Counted from the stretch's first letter, positions 26,731 to 36,807 are shown. The stretch: 64,000 bases of DNA from Verrucomicrobiales bacterium (GCA_024636835.1 JAGXGH010000090.1:1-64000), one strand, 5' to 3'. A program made the numbers and translations. The notes: a model not told the origin generated them from the sequence alone.

Positions 26731-28404
26731 ATGAACTCTCGTTCTCTCATCACATTCCTTGCTCTCGTTTCAGGGGCTATCGCCGGGCCGGTCTCCACGT
26801 CCATGTCCAACGACGGAAAAACCAACTACGAGCTGAAATCCATCTTCGACCCACCACCAAGCCATGGGTGCGATGCTCTGGCAGTTCGCTCAAGCGGTGC
26901 AGGCTCTGACGAAGCAATGGAATTCAATGCGGTTTCTGACTTCACCACGTATTGGTATAACCGAAAAGAGGTGCAGCTCAACACCAACACTAGCTTGGGA
27001 AATACATCCAGCTGGCAAACCGTCGTCATCCCTAAAGCCAGCCCATTAACCGATAACAGCAGCAGTCACTACAGAGGGGGCGCCTCAGGAAGCATCAGTG
27101 TAACGGCGAACCATCGCGGCGGGCTCATCTACCTCGGCTATCCTGCATCCATGAGTTCGAGTTCGAGCAACCCATCACTCGAACGCGCCATCAGCTTAAA
27201 TGCGCGAGCACTCGATAAAGACAAGAACTACGATGAGTATAGTCTGTTTGTAGCGACGGAAATCCCAGCTGACTGGCGAGCCTTCACTGGGTTTAATTCC
27301 GTCACGATCACCGGCAAGGAATGGGCAAGCCTTCCACTGAATAAACAGCAATCACTCAAGCAATACGTCCACCTCGGCGGTACACTTCGAGTGGTCCAAG
27401 CCGACGAAAGTGTTGCCATCTCTCTTGACGTCAAAGAATCCAAATCTCGTCACGAAGGCATGGGGCGCATCCTCTTGGTGGATGAGCCAAAAACACCCCG
27501 CAGCCAAGACGGAGATATCGTAAAGCGCTTGCTCACCGCACCACAGTTCAGTTCATCCATCCCGGACAACAAGCAACCCGGACCACTCACCGTCCTCGGT
27601 GTGCTCGCACTCGGCATCCTCATTGGACCGGTGAACCTATTCGTCTTCACCCGAAAAAAGCGTCATAAACTTTTCTTCACCATCCCGCTGATAGCAACGG
27701 CCGCGAGTCTCGTTTTTGTCATCGTTATTCTGATGGAGGACGGTATCGGAGGCAACGGCAAACGCATTGCCTTCGTCACGCTCTCTCCGGAAACCGCCAG
27801 CTCCACGGTGTTTCAACAACAGGCCAGCCGATGCGGCGCATTGCTTGGCACCTCATTCAGCTTCAGCGAACCAACGCTCGTCATGCCGATTTCCTCGCTC
27901 GAGTTAGATCGCGAGAACGGCGGCTCAGTCAGCCTATCCCAAACCGGAACCGAATTCTCTGGCGGGTGGTTTAAGTCACGCCAAAAGCAGGTGCAAACTG
28001 TCAGCTCCGTCATCCCATCACGAGCGAGGATCGACGTTGGCAAGCAAGCAGGCACAGAAGAATCACCGAAGCGCAGCTTCACCAACACGACCAACACCGC
28101 GATCCAGCAATTCGCCTTCGTTGATAAAAAAAACAACTACTACGCAAGTAGTAAAACGCTCAATCCTGGCGACAGTGTAACCATCACAGCAAAGACCGGC
28201 GGCAACACCGCCGGTCTCGACTACGTCTCCGAATCTGCAAACTCACTCGACTCACGCACCCGCAACGAACTCACCAAACTCCTCCGCGCAGGCGGGCAGA
28301 TCATCGCCTTTGCCGATGACGCCCCGGAACTCTGCATCGACACCCTCGACTCCATCGAATGGGACAGCTCACCTGCTGTGCTCATCCAAGCCGTGATCGA
28401 CTAG
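26731..28404 (+). CDS. Exported membrane protein of the MoxR operon
   Basis: The ATG at 26731 gives 557 residues with a signal peptide (MNSRSLITFLALVSGAIA). A beta-rich exported part (to about residue 280) is followed by two transmembrane helices (PLTVLGVLALGILIGPVNLFVF and a second near residues 310-330) and another extracytoplasmic-looking part. The sequence NLFVFTRKKRHKLFFTIPL between helices is positively charged and marks the cytoplasmic loop. No known domain is recognised, but position between moxR and an ABC transporter suggests a structural partner. The longer frame starting at 26560 overlaps moxR and is rejected. Confidence 0.75.
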   Translation: MNSRSLITFLALVSGAIAGPVSTSMSNDGKTNYELKSIFDPPPSHGCDALAVRSSGAGSDEAMEFNAVSDFTTYWYNRKEVQLNTNTSLGNTSSWQTVVIPKASPLTDNSSSHYRGGASGSISVTANHRGGLIYLGYPASMSSSSSNPSLERAISLNARALDKDKNYDEYSLFVATEIPADWRAFTGFNSVTITGKEWASLPLNKQQSLKQYVHLGGTLRVVQADESVAISLDVKESKSRHEGMGRILLVDEPKTPRSQDGDIVKRLLTAPQFSSSIPDNKQPGPLTVLGVLALGILIGPVNLFVFTRKKRHKLFFTIPLIATAASLVFVIVILMEDGIGGNGKRIAFVTLSPETASSTVFQQQASRCGALLGTSFSFSEPTLVMPISSLELDRENGGSVSLSQTGTEFSGGWFKSRQKQVQTVSSVIPSRARIDVGKQAGTEESPKRSFTNTTNTAIQQFAFVDKKNNYYASSKTLNPGDSVTITAKTGGNTAGLDYVSESANSLDSRTRNELTKLLRAGGQIIAFADDAPELCIDTLDSIEWDSSPAVLIQAVID

Positions 28405-28461
28405 CCCTAATCACAATCGCTTGGGGCTCGGCCCTTTACGCAACTCCCCCTCTTTTTTATC

Positions 28462-29448
28462 ATGTCCATTGCCATCGCCGCAGAAAACCTTGTCCGCACA
28501 TTCGGCCCCGTGCGCGCCGTCGACAACGTCAGCTTCGAAATCCCCTCGGGTAGTGTCGTTGGGTTCATCGGAGCCAACGGAGCCGGGAAAACCACCACCA
28601 TGCGTGTGCTCGCCACACTCGACCAACCCGACAGCGGACGCGCGTTCATCAACGGCCACGAGACCCGCGTCTACCCCGACAAAATCCGCGACGTCCTCGG
28701 GTGGATGCCCGACAGCTACGGCGCCTACGCCGGGATGACCGTTATCGAATATCTCGACTTCTTCGCACGGGCGCTTGGGTTCACCAAAGCCGACCGTGTC
28801 GCACGCGTCGCCGATGTGATGGAGTTCACCGGACTCACATCGCTCGCAGAACGCTACATGAACAAACTCTCGAAGGGACAAGGCCAGCGCCTCTGCCTCG
28901 GTCGCGCGCTCATCCACGATCCTTCGGTAATGATTCTCGACGAACCTGCTGCCGGACTTGATCCACAGGCACGGGTTGAGCTCAAACGGCTGATCCGCAT
29001 TCTCTCAGAAGAAGGAAAGACCATCTTTATCAGCTCACACATCCTCGCCGAACTCGGGGAAATGTGCGACTCAATGTTGTTCATCAACAACGGATCCATC
29101 ATCCATCACGGGTCTGCGGAATCGCTACTCCACGGATCCGGTGCAGCGATCACTTACCGCGTGCAGATTATCGGCGAAACCACGCAGCTCAGCCAATGGT
29201 GTGATGTCACTCCAGGCGTTTCACTACTCGAAGAAATCAAAGGCGGCGTCCGTCTTGGACTCGAATCCGAATCACCGGACGACATCGCCCTGGCGCTGCA
29301 ACGGATGATTGGATCAGGGCTGAAAGTGACCGAATTCCACCGCGAAGCTCGCAAGCTCGAAGACGCGTTCATCGATATGTTGCAGTCGCAAAATCTGCCA
29401 CCGGACATGCCGATCCCACCAATTCCGACCCCCGCCGCACAGCCCTAA
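28462..29448 (+). CDS. ABC transporter ATP-binding protein
   Basis: 328 residues with a normal ABC domain: Walker A GANGAGKTTTMRVLA (about residues 37-45), Q-loop around WMPDSYGAY, signature LSKGQGQRLCLGRAL (LSKGQ, in place of LSGGQ), Walker B VMILDEPAAGLDP and the switch histidine in FISSHIL. The C-terminal extension (about 225-328) is typical of the CcmA/NatA-like subgroup. It pairs with the permease gene at 29539. Substrate unknown; similar pairs in gliding and MoxR operons suggest export or envelope remodelling. Confidence 0.92.
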   Translation: MSIAIAAENLVRTFGPVRAVDNVSFEIPSGSVVGFIGANGAGKTTTMRVLATLDQPDSGRAFINGHETRVYPDKIRDVLGWMPDSYGAYAGMTVIEYLDFFARALGFTKADRVARVADVMEFTGLTSLAERYMNKLSKGQGQRLCLGRALIHDPSVMILDEPAAGLDPQARVELKRLIRILSEEGKTIFISSHILAELGEMCDSMLFINNGSIIHHGSAESLLHGSGAAITYRVQIIGETTQLSQWCDVTPGVSLLEEIKGGVRLGLESESPDDIALALQRMIGSGLKVTEFHREARKLEDAFIDMLQSQNLPPDMPIPPIPTPAAQP

Positions 29449-29511
29449 AACCAATCAACCAGCAAAAAGGGCGAAAGCCCACCGTGGCGGTGGCATCCTG
29501 CCGCCAAGCCA
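29448..29511. repeat. Operon spacer hairpin repeat, copy 2
   Basis: Begins at the last base of the ABC ATPase stop codon and matches copy 1 over 64 bases. Core 29480-29511 has stem GGTGGCA/TGCCGCC with one G-T pair. Confidence 0.85.
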
Positions 29512-29538
29512 TCCTACAGCCACTAGCCACCATTCTCC

Positions 29539-30987
29539 ATGACTACCCCCTCACCCGCCAACGATCTCCGCGATTTTCCGGATTGGCTTAGTCCCGCCCT
29601 CGTCAAAGACTTGAGACGCGGATTAAAGCTCAAAGGATTCTCGTTCACCTTCCTTGCGCTCATCATCGCCCTCACCTTCCTGCTTGCCGCCACCATTCTT
29701 TCCGGTAGCGGATCGGCCACCGTGATGGGGTTTGTCTGGATCCCTGTGGCGCTTGCCCTTCTCGTCGTGCAGCCTACACGTGGGCTCAGCGCCATCCCCG
29801 AAGAACGCAGCTTGCAAACCTTGCCACTGATCCAGCTCACCCGACTCAATGCCTTCCGTATTCTCTTTGGAAAATGGTCCGCACTCGCGTTCCAAACCGC
29901 GCTGCTCACCATCGCATTGGTTCCCTACATGGTTCTCGGTCACTTCCTCGGTGGTTTTGAGTTCACCCAGAACGTGCTCATCCTTCTGCTGTTGACCGGT
30001 TTCAGCCTCATCCTCACCGCCGTCACTGTCGCGCTTTCGGTGATCAAAATCGCCATCGTCAGGACATTAATGGGGCTCGCGGTGGTTGGGCCATTCCTTC
30101 TCACATTACTGAGCGGTGGCATTTCCTCCATTTTCCGCGGCGGAGGGTTCGGTATGTTTGACGCGAGCGCACTTGCCGGCGTCCTCTTGGTGACAATCAT
30201 CCTCGGCACATTCATGGTGTTCTACCTGATCTCGTCCGGCGCATCGCAAATTGCCATCGCAGGTGCGGAAAACCACTCCACCCGACGACGACTGATCGCA
30301 CTCGGTGTCATCATCTTGGGCGGTGTGCTCTGCGTATTTGCAGACAATCTGGAATCCGCATTCGGTATCGCAGATCTCGAACCCTTCATCTTCATCCCCT
30401 ACATCCTCATCATCACCGCCGTCGTCATCGATTGCGTCATCGATCCCGCTGGTTCCTCACTTCGTATCGCCAAGCAGTTTAAAGGAAAACGGCTGGCCTC
30501 GGCCTTTCTCTCGCCCGGCTGGCCTTCCGGTTGGTTCTTCGCGATCGTCGCGCTCCTCATCTTCTGGATTTGCAGTGGTCTGTTATTTGGTGAACTCACT
30601 GGTGCAGGTGCCGATGAATTTATCGCCGCCGCACTCGCAGGATCGGCACTCGTTTTCGTCCCCGGAGCGATCGCCCTGCTGCTGCCCAAAGGGCGCGAGG
30701 CACCGCTCAACTCCTTCTTCCTCGCACAACTAATCTGCGTGGTCGCAGCGATCCTCGTTGCCATCGTCGGCGGCATCAGCGATCTCGAAGGCATGTTCGC
30801 CCTGATACCACACTCCAATATCTTCCTCGCCATGGATAACGGCGAGGAGGAAATCTCGATCTTCTGTAGCGTCCTCCATCTCCTAGCCGCATTCATCATC
30901 GCACTAACTTGCGGTGCAGTCTACCGCAGCCGACTCCGCGCACAAATCGCCGAGGTCGTGGAGATTGAAAGAAACACACCCGCTTAG
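29539..30987 (+). CDS. ABC-2-type transporter permease
   Basis: 482 residues with about ten to twelve hydrophobic helices and the ABC-2 motif region VQPTRGLSAIPEERSLQTLPLIQLTRLNAFRILFGKW (about residues 77-113), where permeases of this group contact the ATPase. It follows the ATP-binding gene by 90 bases and overlaps nothing. It should form the membrane part of an exporter or envelope-remodelling ABC system acting with the VWA proteins encoded downstream. Substrate unknown. Confidence 0.88.
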   Translation: MTTPSPANDLRDFPDWLSPALVKDLRRGLKLKGFSFTFLALIIALTFLLAATILSGSGSATVMGFVWIPVALALLVVQPTRGLSAIPEERSLQTLPLIQLTRLNAFRILFGKWSALAFQTALLTIALVPYMVLGHFLGGFEFTQNVLILLLLTGFSLILTAVTVALSVIKIAIVRTLMGLAVVGPFLLTLLSGGISSIFRGGGFGMFDASALAGVLLVTIILGTFMVFYLISSGASQIAIAGAENHSTRRRLIALGVIILGGVLCVFADNLESAFGIADLEPFIFIPYILIITAVVIDCVIDPAGSSLRIAKQFKGKRLASAFLSPGWPSGWFFAIVALLIFWICSGLLFGELTGAGADEFIAAALAGSALVFVPGAIALLLPKGREAPLNSFFLAQLICVVAAILVAIVGGISDLEGMFALIPHSNIFLAMDNGEEEISIFCSVLHLLAAFIIALTCGAVYRSRLRAQIAEVVEIERNTPA

Positions 30988-30996
30988 ACACCCCGG

Positions 30997-31887
30997 ATGG
31001 CAGCCCGCAACATCGACCTCGACGCCATCGCGCAACGCTCCACCCTCGCGGGCATTGCAGCGGCGCGGCGTTTTCGTCTACCCTTCGCCCGCCACATCCG
31101 ACGCGGACCCGCGGGTGATCTCGCCGGACGCGATGGCGGTGGCGCCTTGGAATTCCAAGACCAGCGCGACTACCACGCCGGCGATGACCCACGCCACCTC
31201 AACTGGGCGGCGTATGCGCGATCCGGTCAGTTGACGATGAAAGTCTTCCAACAAGAAATCCGCCCACTGCTCGATCTCGTCATCGACACCTCGGCATCGA
31301 TGACACTCACCGCCGAAAAGGCAACACGCACCATGGAGTGCATTCGCTTCGCCCTCGCCTCCGCGGAGGAAGCCGGTGCCGTCGTCCGTGCCACACTTGC
31401 CGATGGCCATCACATCCGCGAGGTCGACCGCACAGAACTCGCCCACCCAGCATGGATGCCCTTCAAACCGCTCAAAGCCGCTCAGCCAGAGCCACCGGAC
31501 CTGGCCCGCGTGCAATGGCGACCCAACTCCCTGCGACTCTTCGTTTCTGACCTGCTCTTCCCCGGCACGCCCGACGCATGCACTCGCCCGCTCTCACGCG
31601 GTGCCAGCCAAGCGCTCATCTTCTGCCCGTTCGACCGCTCGGAATCCGATCCCGAATGGTCCGGCGCGTGCGAGTTCGAAGATATCGAAAGTGCCAACCG
31701 CGTCGTCAAACGCGCCGACTCGTCATTCATCCGCCAATACACCGAGGCGTACGCCAATCACTTCCGCATGTGGAACGAGATCGCCGCCGGTGCACGCACC
31801 ACCCTCGCCCGCATCGACACCTTTGTGCCCTTCCAGGAAACGCTCAACCAACTCACCAAACGCGACGTTCTCGTGACTAGTAACTGA
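30997..31887 (+). CDS. DUF58 domain protein (VWA-like)
   Basis: The 296-residue protein carries the DUF58 signature GALEFQDQRDYHAGDDPRHLNWAAYARSGQL and a degenerate VWA metal site LVIDTSASMT (about residue 90). DUF58 proteins nearly always accompany MoxR ATPases and are thought to be their partners or clients. Only nine bases separate it from the permease stop. No membrane segment is visible, so it is cytoplasmic. Confidence 0.92.
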   Translation: MAARNIDLDAIAQRSTLAGIAAARRFRLPFARHIRRGPAGDLAGRDGGGALEFQDQRDYHAGDDPRHLNWAAYARSGQLTMKVFQQEIRPLLDLVIDTSASMTLTAEKATRTMECIRFALASAEEAGAVVRATLADGHHIREVDRTELAHPAWMPFKPLKAAQPEPPDLARVQWRPNSLRLFVSDLLFPGTPDACTRPLSRGASQALIFCPFDRSESDPEWSGACEFEDIESANRVVKRADSSFIRQYTEAYANHFRMWNEIAAGARTTLARIDTFVPFQETLNQLTKRDVLVTSN

Positions 31888-31961
31888 AGCCGTGGCATGA
31901 ACGTCTCGGTCATATTTGAATCCGCCGCCGAAGGCGCCTACTCCACCTAAAACCTAACACC

Positions 31962-33806
31962 TTGCATTTCGGACCACTCATCATCGCGAACCCACTCGGC
32001 CTTTGGGCCCTGCTCGGGGTGCCTGCTTTGGTGTTGATCCACTTCCTTCAGCGCAAAGTTCGCCACATTCCGGTATCGACGGGATTCCTTCTCGACCACA
32101 TCAACTTCCAAAGCCCACAGGGTTCGCGCTTCGAGCGGTTTCGCTCGTCGATCCCATTTTGGCTGCAACTTCTCATCGTGCTCTTGCTCGCTGCGATTCT
32201 CGCTCAAATCGGCTGGACCACTTCCACCCCGCTGCGCCGCGTTGCCATCGTCCTCGACGGATCGGCATCAATGCAAGTTTCGCGCGACCGAGCCGCATCA
32301 CAGCTCACCGATTCGCTCAGCCCTCTCGCCGCCGACAACCGCCTCGACATCACACTGTCCACTTCCGACGCCTCACGAACAATGCTCTACCGCGGCGACT
32401 CCGTGGCAGCCGCCAGTCAGGCGCTTGGCGAATGGGTTCCCACCGCCTCCAGCCACGACCCGGCAGACGCCTTGCGCACCGCCCGCGCACTGATCGGCCA
32501 AGAGGGCGTTTTGCTCTTTCTCACTGACCAACAACCCGCACACACGCTCCCCTATAGCGCGAACTACATCGCGGCAGGATTAGTCATTGAGAACGTCGGC
32601 ATCACCTCCGTACGCGTCATTTCCACCACAGCGAAAGGCAATCGCTTCGAGGCGATGGTACACAATTTCGGTAACAACTCGACCAAGCGCATGTGGACCG
32701 TTGAGTTCCCGGAACTCAACACAGCGACCACACCGCGCGAACTCGTCCTCGAAACAAACGCGACGATGCGGATCGAAGGCGCGCTACCACCAAATGCCAC
32801 ACGAGCCGTGATCCGCATCGACAACGATGAGTTCGCGATGGATGACGCCGCCCCGCTCGTCATCCCGCAGCCCAAGAGGCTCACCATTGCCACGACAAAA
32901 TCCGTCGATCCAGAGGCGATGAAGTTCTGGCAACGTCTTGCTGGTTCACTCAAAGGCACCGAGTGGTCCAACGAAGAGCCCGACCTCATCATCGGCACCA
33001 GCATTCCCGTCGGCGAAGTAACCAGCCACTATCTCATTCACCTCCCACCGGCCGCCAAGGACACCAAGTTCCGCACGGATGCGATCACCAGCTCCGCGCA
33101 TCCAGCGCTCGAGGGCCTCAACTGGCAAGCTCTTGCCCCGCGCGAGCGCGATAGGTTCACCCCACCGGACAACGCGACTTTCCTCCTCTGGCAAGGAGAC
33201 GTGCCCATCGCTTGGATCAACCGAAACGGGAAATTTCAACAGCTGGCGCTCAACTTTCACCCCTTCTCATCATCCGGAGCTACTGATCCATCGCTGATCG
33301 TGCTTTGTGCGCGTTTCGTAGAAAACATCCGCTCACAACTACCGCGCAGCGAAACTCTCATCACCGAAACCAACGCCCCACTGTCGGTCGCGCTACCGCC
33401 GGTAGAATCCACCACAGATGAATCACCGCCACCGCTCTACAAATGGCAACTTACCGCACCATCCGGCGCCACCAGCGAGGTGTGGATTGAAAAAATGGAA
33501 ATCGCCCAACTGTCCGCACCACCGATTGCCGGATGGTTTCGACTCTCCACGGAAACCGGCGAATCTCTTATCGATGGATCAACGCTCTTCGCCGACACCC
33601 GCGAGATGAACTTCCGCGATGCGGGAACCATCACCGATTTTGATGCCACGGCTGTCGAAGATCTTCCCGCAGGCATCGATAATTCCACCGGTGGTAACAT
33701 CCCGTGGATTCTTACCGCCCTCGCTCTTCTAGTAGCCACATGGTATTTCGGCCGTGAAAAAGCTTCACGACAAGAAAACTCCCAACCGGAATTCCTCCGC
33801 CCATAA
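31962..33806 (+). CDS. BatA-like membrane protein with VWA domain
   Basis: 614 residues. An N-terminal BatA-type segment (LGLWALLGVPALVLIHFLQRKVRHIPVSTGFLL) and a second helix (about 58-76) precede a VWA domain with DGSASMQVS (about residue 99); a long beta-rich part follows and one C-terminal helix (about 583-600) ends the protein. The start is a TTG at 31962, preceded by a CACCTAAAACCTAACACC leader. VWA domains bind ligands through a Mg site; the DxSxS motif is intact here. It probably acts with MoxR and DUF58 at the membrane. Confidence 0.85.
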   Translation: MHFGPLIIANPLGLWALLGVPALVLIHFLQRKVRHIPVSTGFLLDHINFQSPQGSRFERFRSSIPFWLQLLIVLLLAAILAQIGWTTSTPLRRVAIVLDGSASMQVSRDRAASQLTDSLSPLAADNRLDITLSTSDASRTMLYRGDSVAAASQALGEWVPTASSHDPADALRTARALIGQEGVLLFLTDQQPAHTLPYSANYIAAGLVIENVGITSVRVISTTAKGNRFEAMVHNFGNNSTKRMWTVEFPELNTATTPRELVLETNATMRIEGALPPNATRAVIRIDNDEFAMDDAAPLVIPQPKRLTIATTKSVDPEAMKFWQRLAGSLKGTEWSNEEPDLIIGTSIPVGEVTSHYLIHLPPAAKDTKFRTDAITSSAHPALEGLNWQALAPRERDRFTPPDNATFLLWQGDVPIAWINRNGKFQQLALNFHPFSSSGATDPSLIVLCARFVENIRSQLPRSETLITETNAPLSVALPPVESTTDESPPPLYKWQLTAPSGATSEVWIEKMEIAQLSAPPIAGWFRLSTETGESLIDGSTLFADTREMNFRDAGTITDFDATAVEDLPAGIDNSTGGNIPWILTALALLVATWYFGREKASRQENSQPEFLRP

Positions 33807-33838
33807 GCCCTAAAGTCAGTAATCAATCAACTTCTCCC

Positions 33839-34063
33839 CACCGTGGCGGGGGCATCCTGCCCCCAAGCCAATCCTCACTCGCGGAGCGGGTGCCTTCAGG
33901 CTCCCGCTGTGTGACAGAGACAGCTCTTCATCTTTCAAACAAAAAACCATCTCCGAGAATATAGTTCAAACGCTTAACCACCATTACCACCACCCTGCGG
34001 AGGCCTAGAGACCTCCGCTCCAAACTCTCCCCACCGTGGCGGGGGCATCCTGCCCCCAAGCCA
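33839..34063. repeat. Operon spacer hairpin repeats, copies 3 and 4
   Basis: Two copies of CACCGTGGCGGGGGCATCCT with TGCCCCC completing the stem (33839-33870 and 34032-34063). Relative to copies 1 and 2 a T-A stem pair has become G-C. Between them lie two other hairpins: GAGCGGGTGCC/GGCTCCCGCT (33896-33921) and GCGGAGG/CCTCCGC (33998-34018). The spacer 33807-34082 has no gene. Confidence 0.85.
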
Positions 34064-34082
34064 ATCCCCACCCCTCACCATC

Positions 34083-36797
34083 TTGACCTTCGTTTCACCA
34101 GTTTGGTTCCTCCTCATCCCCGCGCTCGCGCTCGTCGGGTGGTGGCAACCCGCACTCGGCATCCTGCGCCCACTACGCGCCGTTTGCATAGTCATCTTAG
34201 TGCTCGCCTTGGCAAACCCAGTGACCAAGTTCGGCAACCCGGCGATGGACCTTTGGCTACTCTCCGACCTTTCGTCATCCACCGGCGGTGCCATCGAAGC
34301 ATCGATGGCAGAGCGCACGAAGTTGCTGGAGAAACACAAGAAGTCGATCGGCGACGAACTGCGAGAAATCCACTTCGCTGCCGAGTCGGTAGAAATCGGC
34401 CCGGAAACCGGCGACGCCAAACTCGCCGACGACGACCGCGCGCTGACCCGCACCGCATTGGCCATACGCACCGCCCTCGCCCGCACTAGCGAAGACGAAA
34501 ACAGCTCGCCACGCCCGAGCCGACTTTTGCTCGTTACAGACGGTTTCAGCACAGAACCACTCGCAGGACTCGCCCCCTCGCTGATTGCAGCAAAAGTGCC
34601 CGTGGATTTCATCGTCGTGCCACCGCCAACGGCAACCGACATCCGCGTTGAGCGTGTGATCACACCATCGCGCGTCCAACCTGGCGAACCATTTCTCGTC
34701 GAGACCGAAATCCACGGCAACCTCGACGAAGAAGTGCCGGTGACGCTCTATCGCGACGGCATCGAAGTCGCCACCACCAAAGCAGCACTGCGCAACGGTT
34801 CGGCAAAACTTCAGTTCACCGATCGCCTCGCCGATGGACGCGCGCACTTGTATGAAGCCATCGTTTCTCCCAATCCGGAACGCGACGCTTACGCTGGAAA
34901 CAACTCGGGGCAATCCTACGTCGAAGTGGACGGAGGCAACCGCATTCTTGTCCTCACGAAATACACGCCAGACCCCACCGCCACAGCACTCCGCCGCATC
35001 GGATTGGAAGTCGACGAGCGCAACACATTCGACGATCTCGATGCCCAGGAACTGACCGGCGTACGTGTCGTGATCATCAATAACGTCCCAGCCTGGGAAA
35101 TCCCATCGCCCTTCCTCAGCGCACTCGAGTTCTTCGTCGAGTCACAAGGCGGTGGCTTAATGATGGCAGGCGGACGACAAAGTTTCGCATCCGGCGGCTA
35201 CTCCTCATCGTCCATTGACGAACTCTTGCCGGTATCAATGGAGCTCCGCACCGAGCACCGCAAACTCGCCGTCGCCATGGCGATTGCGATGGACCGATCA
35301 GGCAGCATGAGCGCGGCGGTAGCGGGTGGAACAAAAATGGATCTTGCCAACAGCGGCGCAGCGAATGCTTTGAAGAACCTCGGCGGACTCGACGCGATGA
35401 CTGTGTTCGCGGTAGACTCAACAGCGCACAAAGTGGTGCCACTTCAACCGGCACTACAGAACCGTGCGCGAATCGAGAAAGCGATCCGCAAAATCCAATC
35501 ACAGGGTGGCGGCATTTTCGTTTACGAAGCACTCGACGCGGCATGGAAAGAACTTCGCGGCGCACCCCAAGCACAAAAACATATCATTCTGTTTTCCGAT
35601 GCCGCCGACTCAGAAGAGCCCGGCGACTATAAAAAGCTCATTACGAAAATCCGTTCCGTTGGTGGAACCGTGAGTGTCATCGCCTTGGGCAGTAAAAAAG
35701 ATCCTGATGCAGCCCTTCTCGAAGACATCGCAAAACGCGGAGACGGGCGGATCTTCTACGTCGATAACGCCGTCGACCTGCCGAACGTCTTCAGCCAGGA
35801 AACCATCGCCGTGGCACGTTCCGCATTCGTGCGCGAGCGCGTGCCCACCCGTGCCACCGGGTCGTGGCGCGAGATCGCGCCATCCACACCGGAATGGCTC
35901 GACCACGTCGATGGCTACAACTTAAGCTACCTCCGGCCATGGGCGCGTCAGGCACTTGCGTCCGCTGATGAATATAACGCACCACTCATAGCGTTCGGCC
36001 CACGCGGCACCGGAAGAACCGCTGCGGTATCGATGCCACTCGGCGCAGAGTTTTCTGATGCCACGCTGCAGTGGCCAGATTACGAGAACTTCCTGCAAAC
36101 GCTGTCGCGCTGGTTGATTGGTTCCGGTGTGCCGCGCGGGATTGCCTTACGCCCTCGTGTGGACGGCTCGGTGTTGACCGTTGATCTGCTCTACGACGAT
36201 GCCCTATGGAGTCAAAAGTTTGCACTCACACCACCTGAGTTGGTGCTTTCGCTGGGAGCCGACCAACCCGTCCAACGCGCGGTCACATGGGAGCGCATCG
36301 AACCCGGAAAGTTCACCGCAAAAATCGAACTCGCCCAAGGCGAACTGGTGCGAGGATCCGTGACACTCGGCAGCGACAGTTTACCTTTTGGGCCACTGGT
36401 CGCCAGCACCGGAGCGGAGTGGAGATTCGACCCCACCCGTATCGACGAGTTGCGTCAACTGTCGATCGCCACTGGCGGCGCGGAGCGTTTAGACCTTTCG
36501 GAAGCGTGGCAGCGTCCCTACGAAAACCCAGCGCGCCCACTGCAAGCGATGCTCATTGTGTTCGCTCTCGTGCTGATTCTCCTCGATGCCTTGCTCACTC
36601 GAATCGGCGGCAACCAACTCTCCAAAGGACGTGGCGAGAAGCGCACATCAAGAAGAAAACCCGCAAAAGGTTCATCGACAGCGAGCGCACAAGCCCCCGC
36701 CTCCAAGCCCAAGAAAGACAAGGACTCCAACGATGACGAACCACCACAAGGCTCGCGCCAAGCCTCGCGCTTCGCCCGTGCGAAACGCGGCAGGTAG
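34083..36797 (+). CDS. Large VWA-domain membrane protein
   Basis: 904 residues from a TTG start at 34083, with a hydrophobic N-terminal pair of helices (about 7-23 and 33-46). Two VWA-like regions are visible: a degenerate one near LWLLSDLSSST (residue 60) and a full one with AMDRSGSMSAA near residue 403. A glutamine-amidotransferase-like segment (GGRQSFASGGY) lies between. A C-terminal helix (about 838-855) is followed by a Lys/Ser/Ala-rich tail to the end. It is the last and largest gene of the MoxR operon and may be the surface-exposed or periplasmic effector. Confidence 0.85.
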   Translation: MTFVSPVWFLLIPALALVGWWQPALGILRPLRAVCIVILVLALANPVTKFGNPAMDLWLLSDLSSSTGGAIEASMAERTKLLEKHKKSIGDELREIHFAAESVEIGPETGDAKLADDDRALTRTALAIRTALARTSEDENSSPRPSRLLLVTDGFSTEPLAGLAPSLIAAKVPVDFIVVPPPTATDIRVERVITPSRVQPGEPFLVETEIHGNLDEEVPVTLYRDGIEVATTKAALRNGSAKLQFTDRLADGRAHLYEAIVSPNPERDAYAGNNSGQSYVEVDGGNRILVLTKYTPDPTATALRRIGLEVDERNTFDDLDAQELTGVRVVIINNVPAWEIPSPFLSALEFFVESQGGGLMMAGGRQSFASGGYSSSSIDELLPVSMELRTEHRKLAVAMAIAMDRSGSMSAAVAGGTKMDLANSGAANALKNLGGLDAMTVFAVDSTAHKVVPLQPALQNRARIEKAIRKIQSQGGGIFVYEALDAAWKELRGAPQAQKHIILFSDAADSEEPGDYKKLITKIRSVGGTVSVIALGSKKDPDAALLEDIAKRGDGRIFYVDNAVDLPNVFSQETIAVARSAFVRERVPTRATGSWREIAPSTPEWLDHVDGYNLSYLRPWARQALASADEYNAPLIAFGPRGTGRTAAVSMPLGAEFSDATLQWPDYENFLQTLSRWLIGSGVPRGIALRPRVDGSVLTVDLLYDDALWSQKFALTPPELVLSLGADQPVQRAVTWERIEPGKFTAKIELAQGELVRGSVTLGSDSLPFGPLVASTGAEWRFDPTRIDELRQLSIATGGAERLDLSEAWQRPYENPARPLQAMLIVFALVLILLDALLTRIGGNQLSKGRGEKRTSRRKPAKGSSTASAQAPASKPKKDKDSNDDEPPQGSRQASRFARAKRGR

Positions 36798-36807
36798 TCC
36801 AAAAGGA

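Noticed and set aside
34275-34913. 212-residue minus-strand frame within the large VWA gene
   Set aside because: Antisense shadow of a GC-rich coding region; no start context, no domain.
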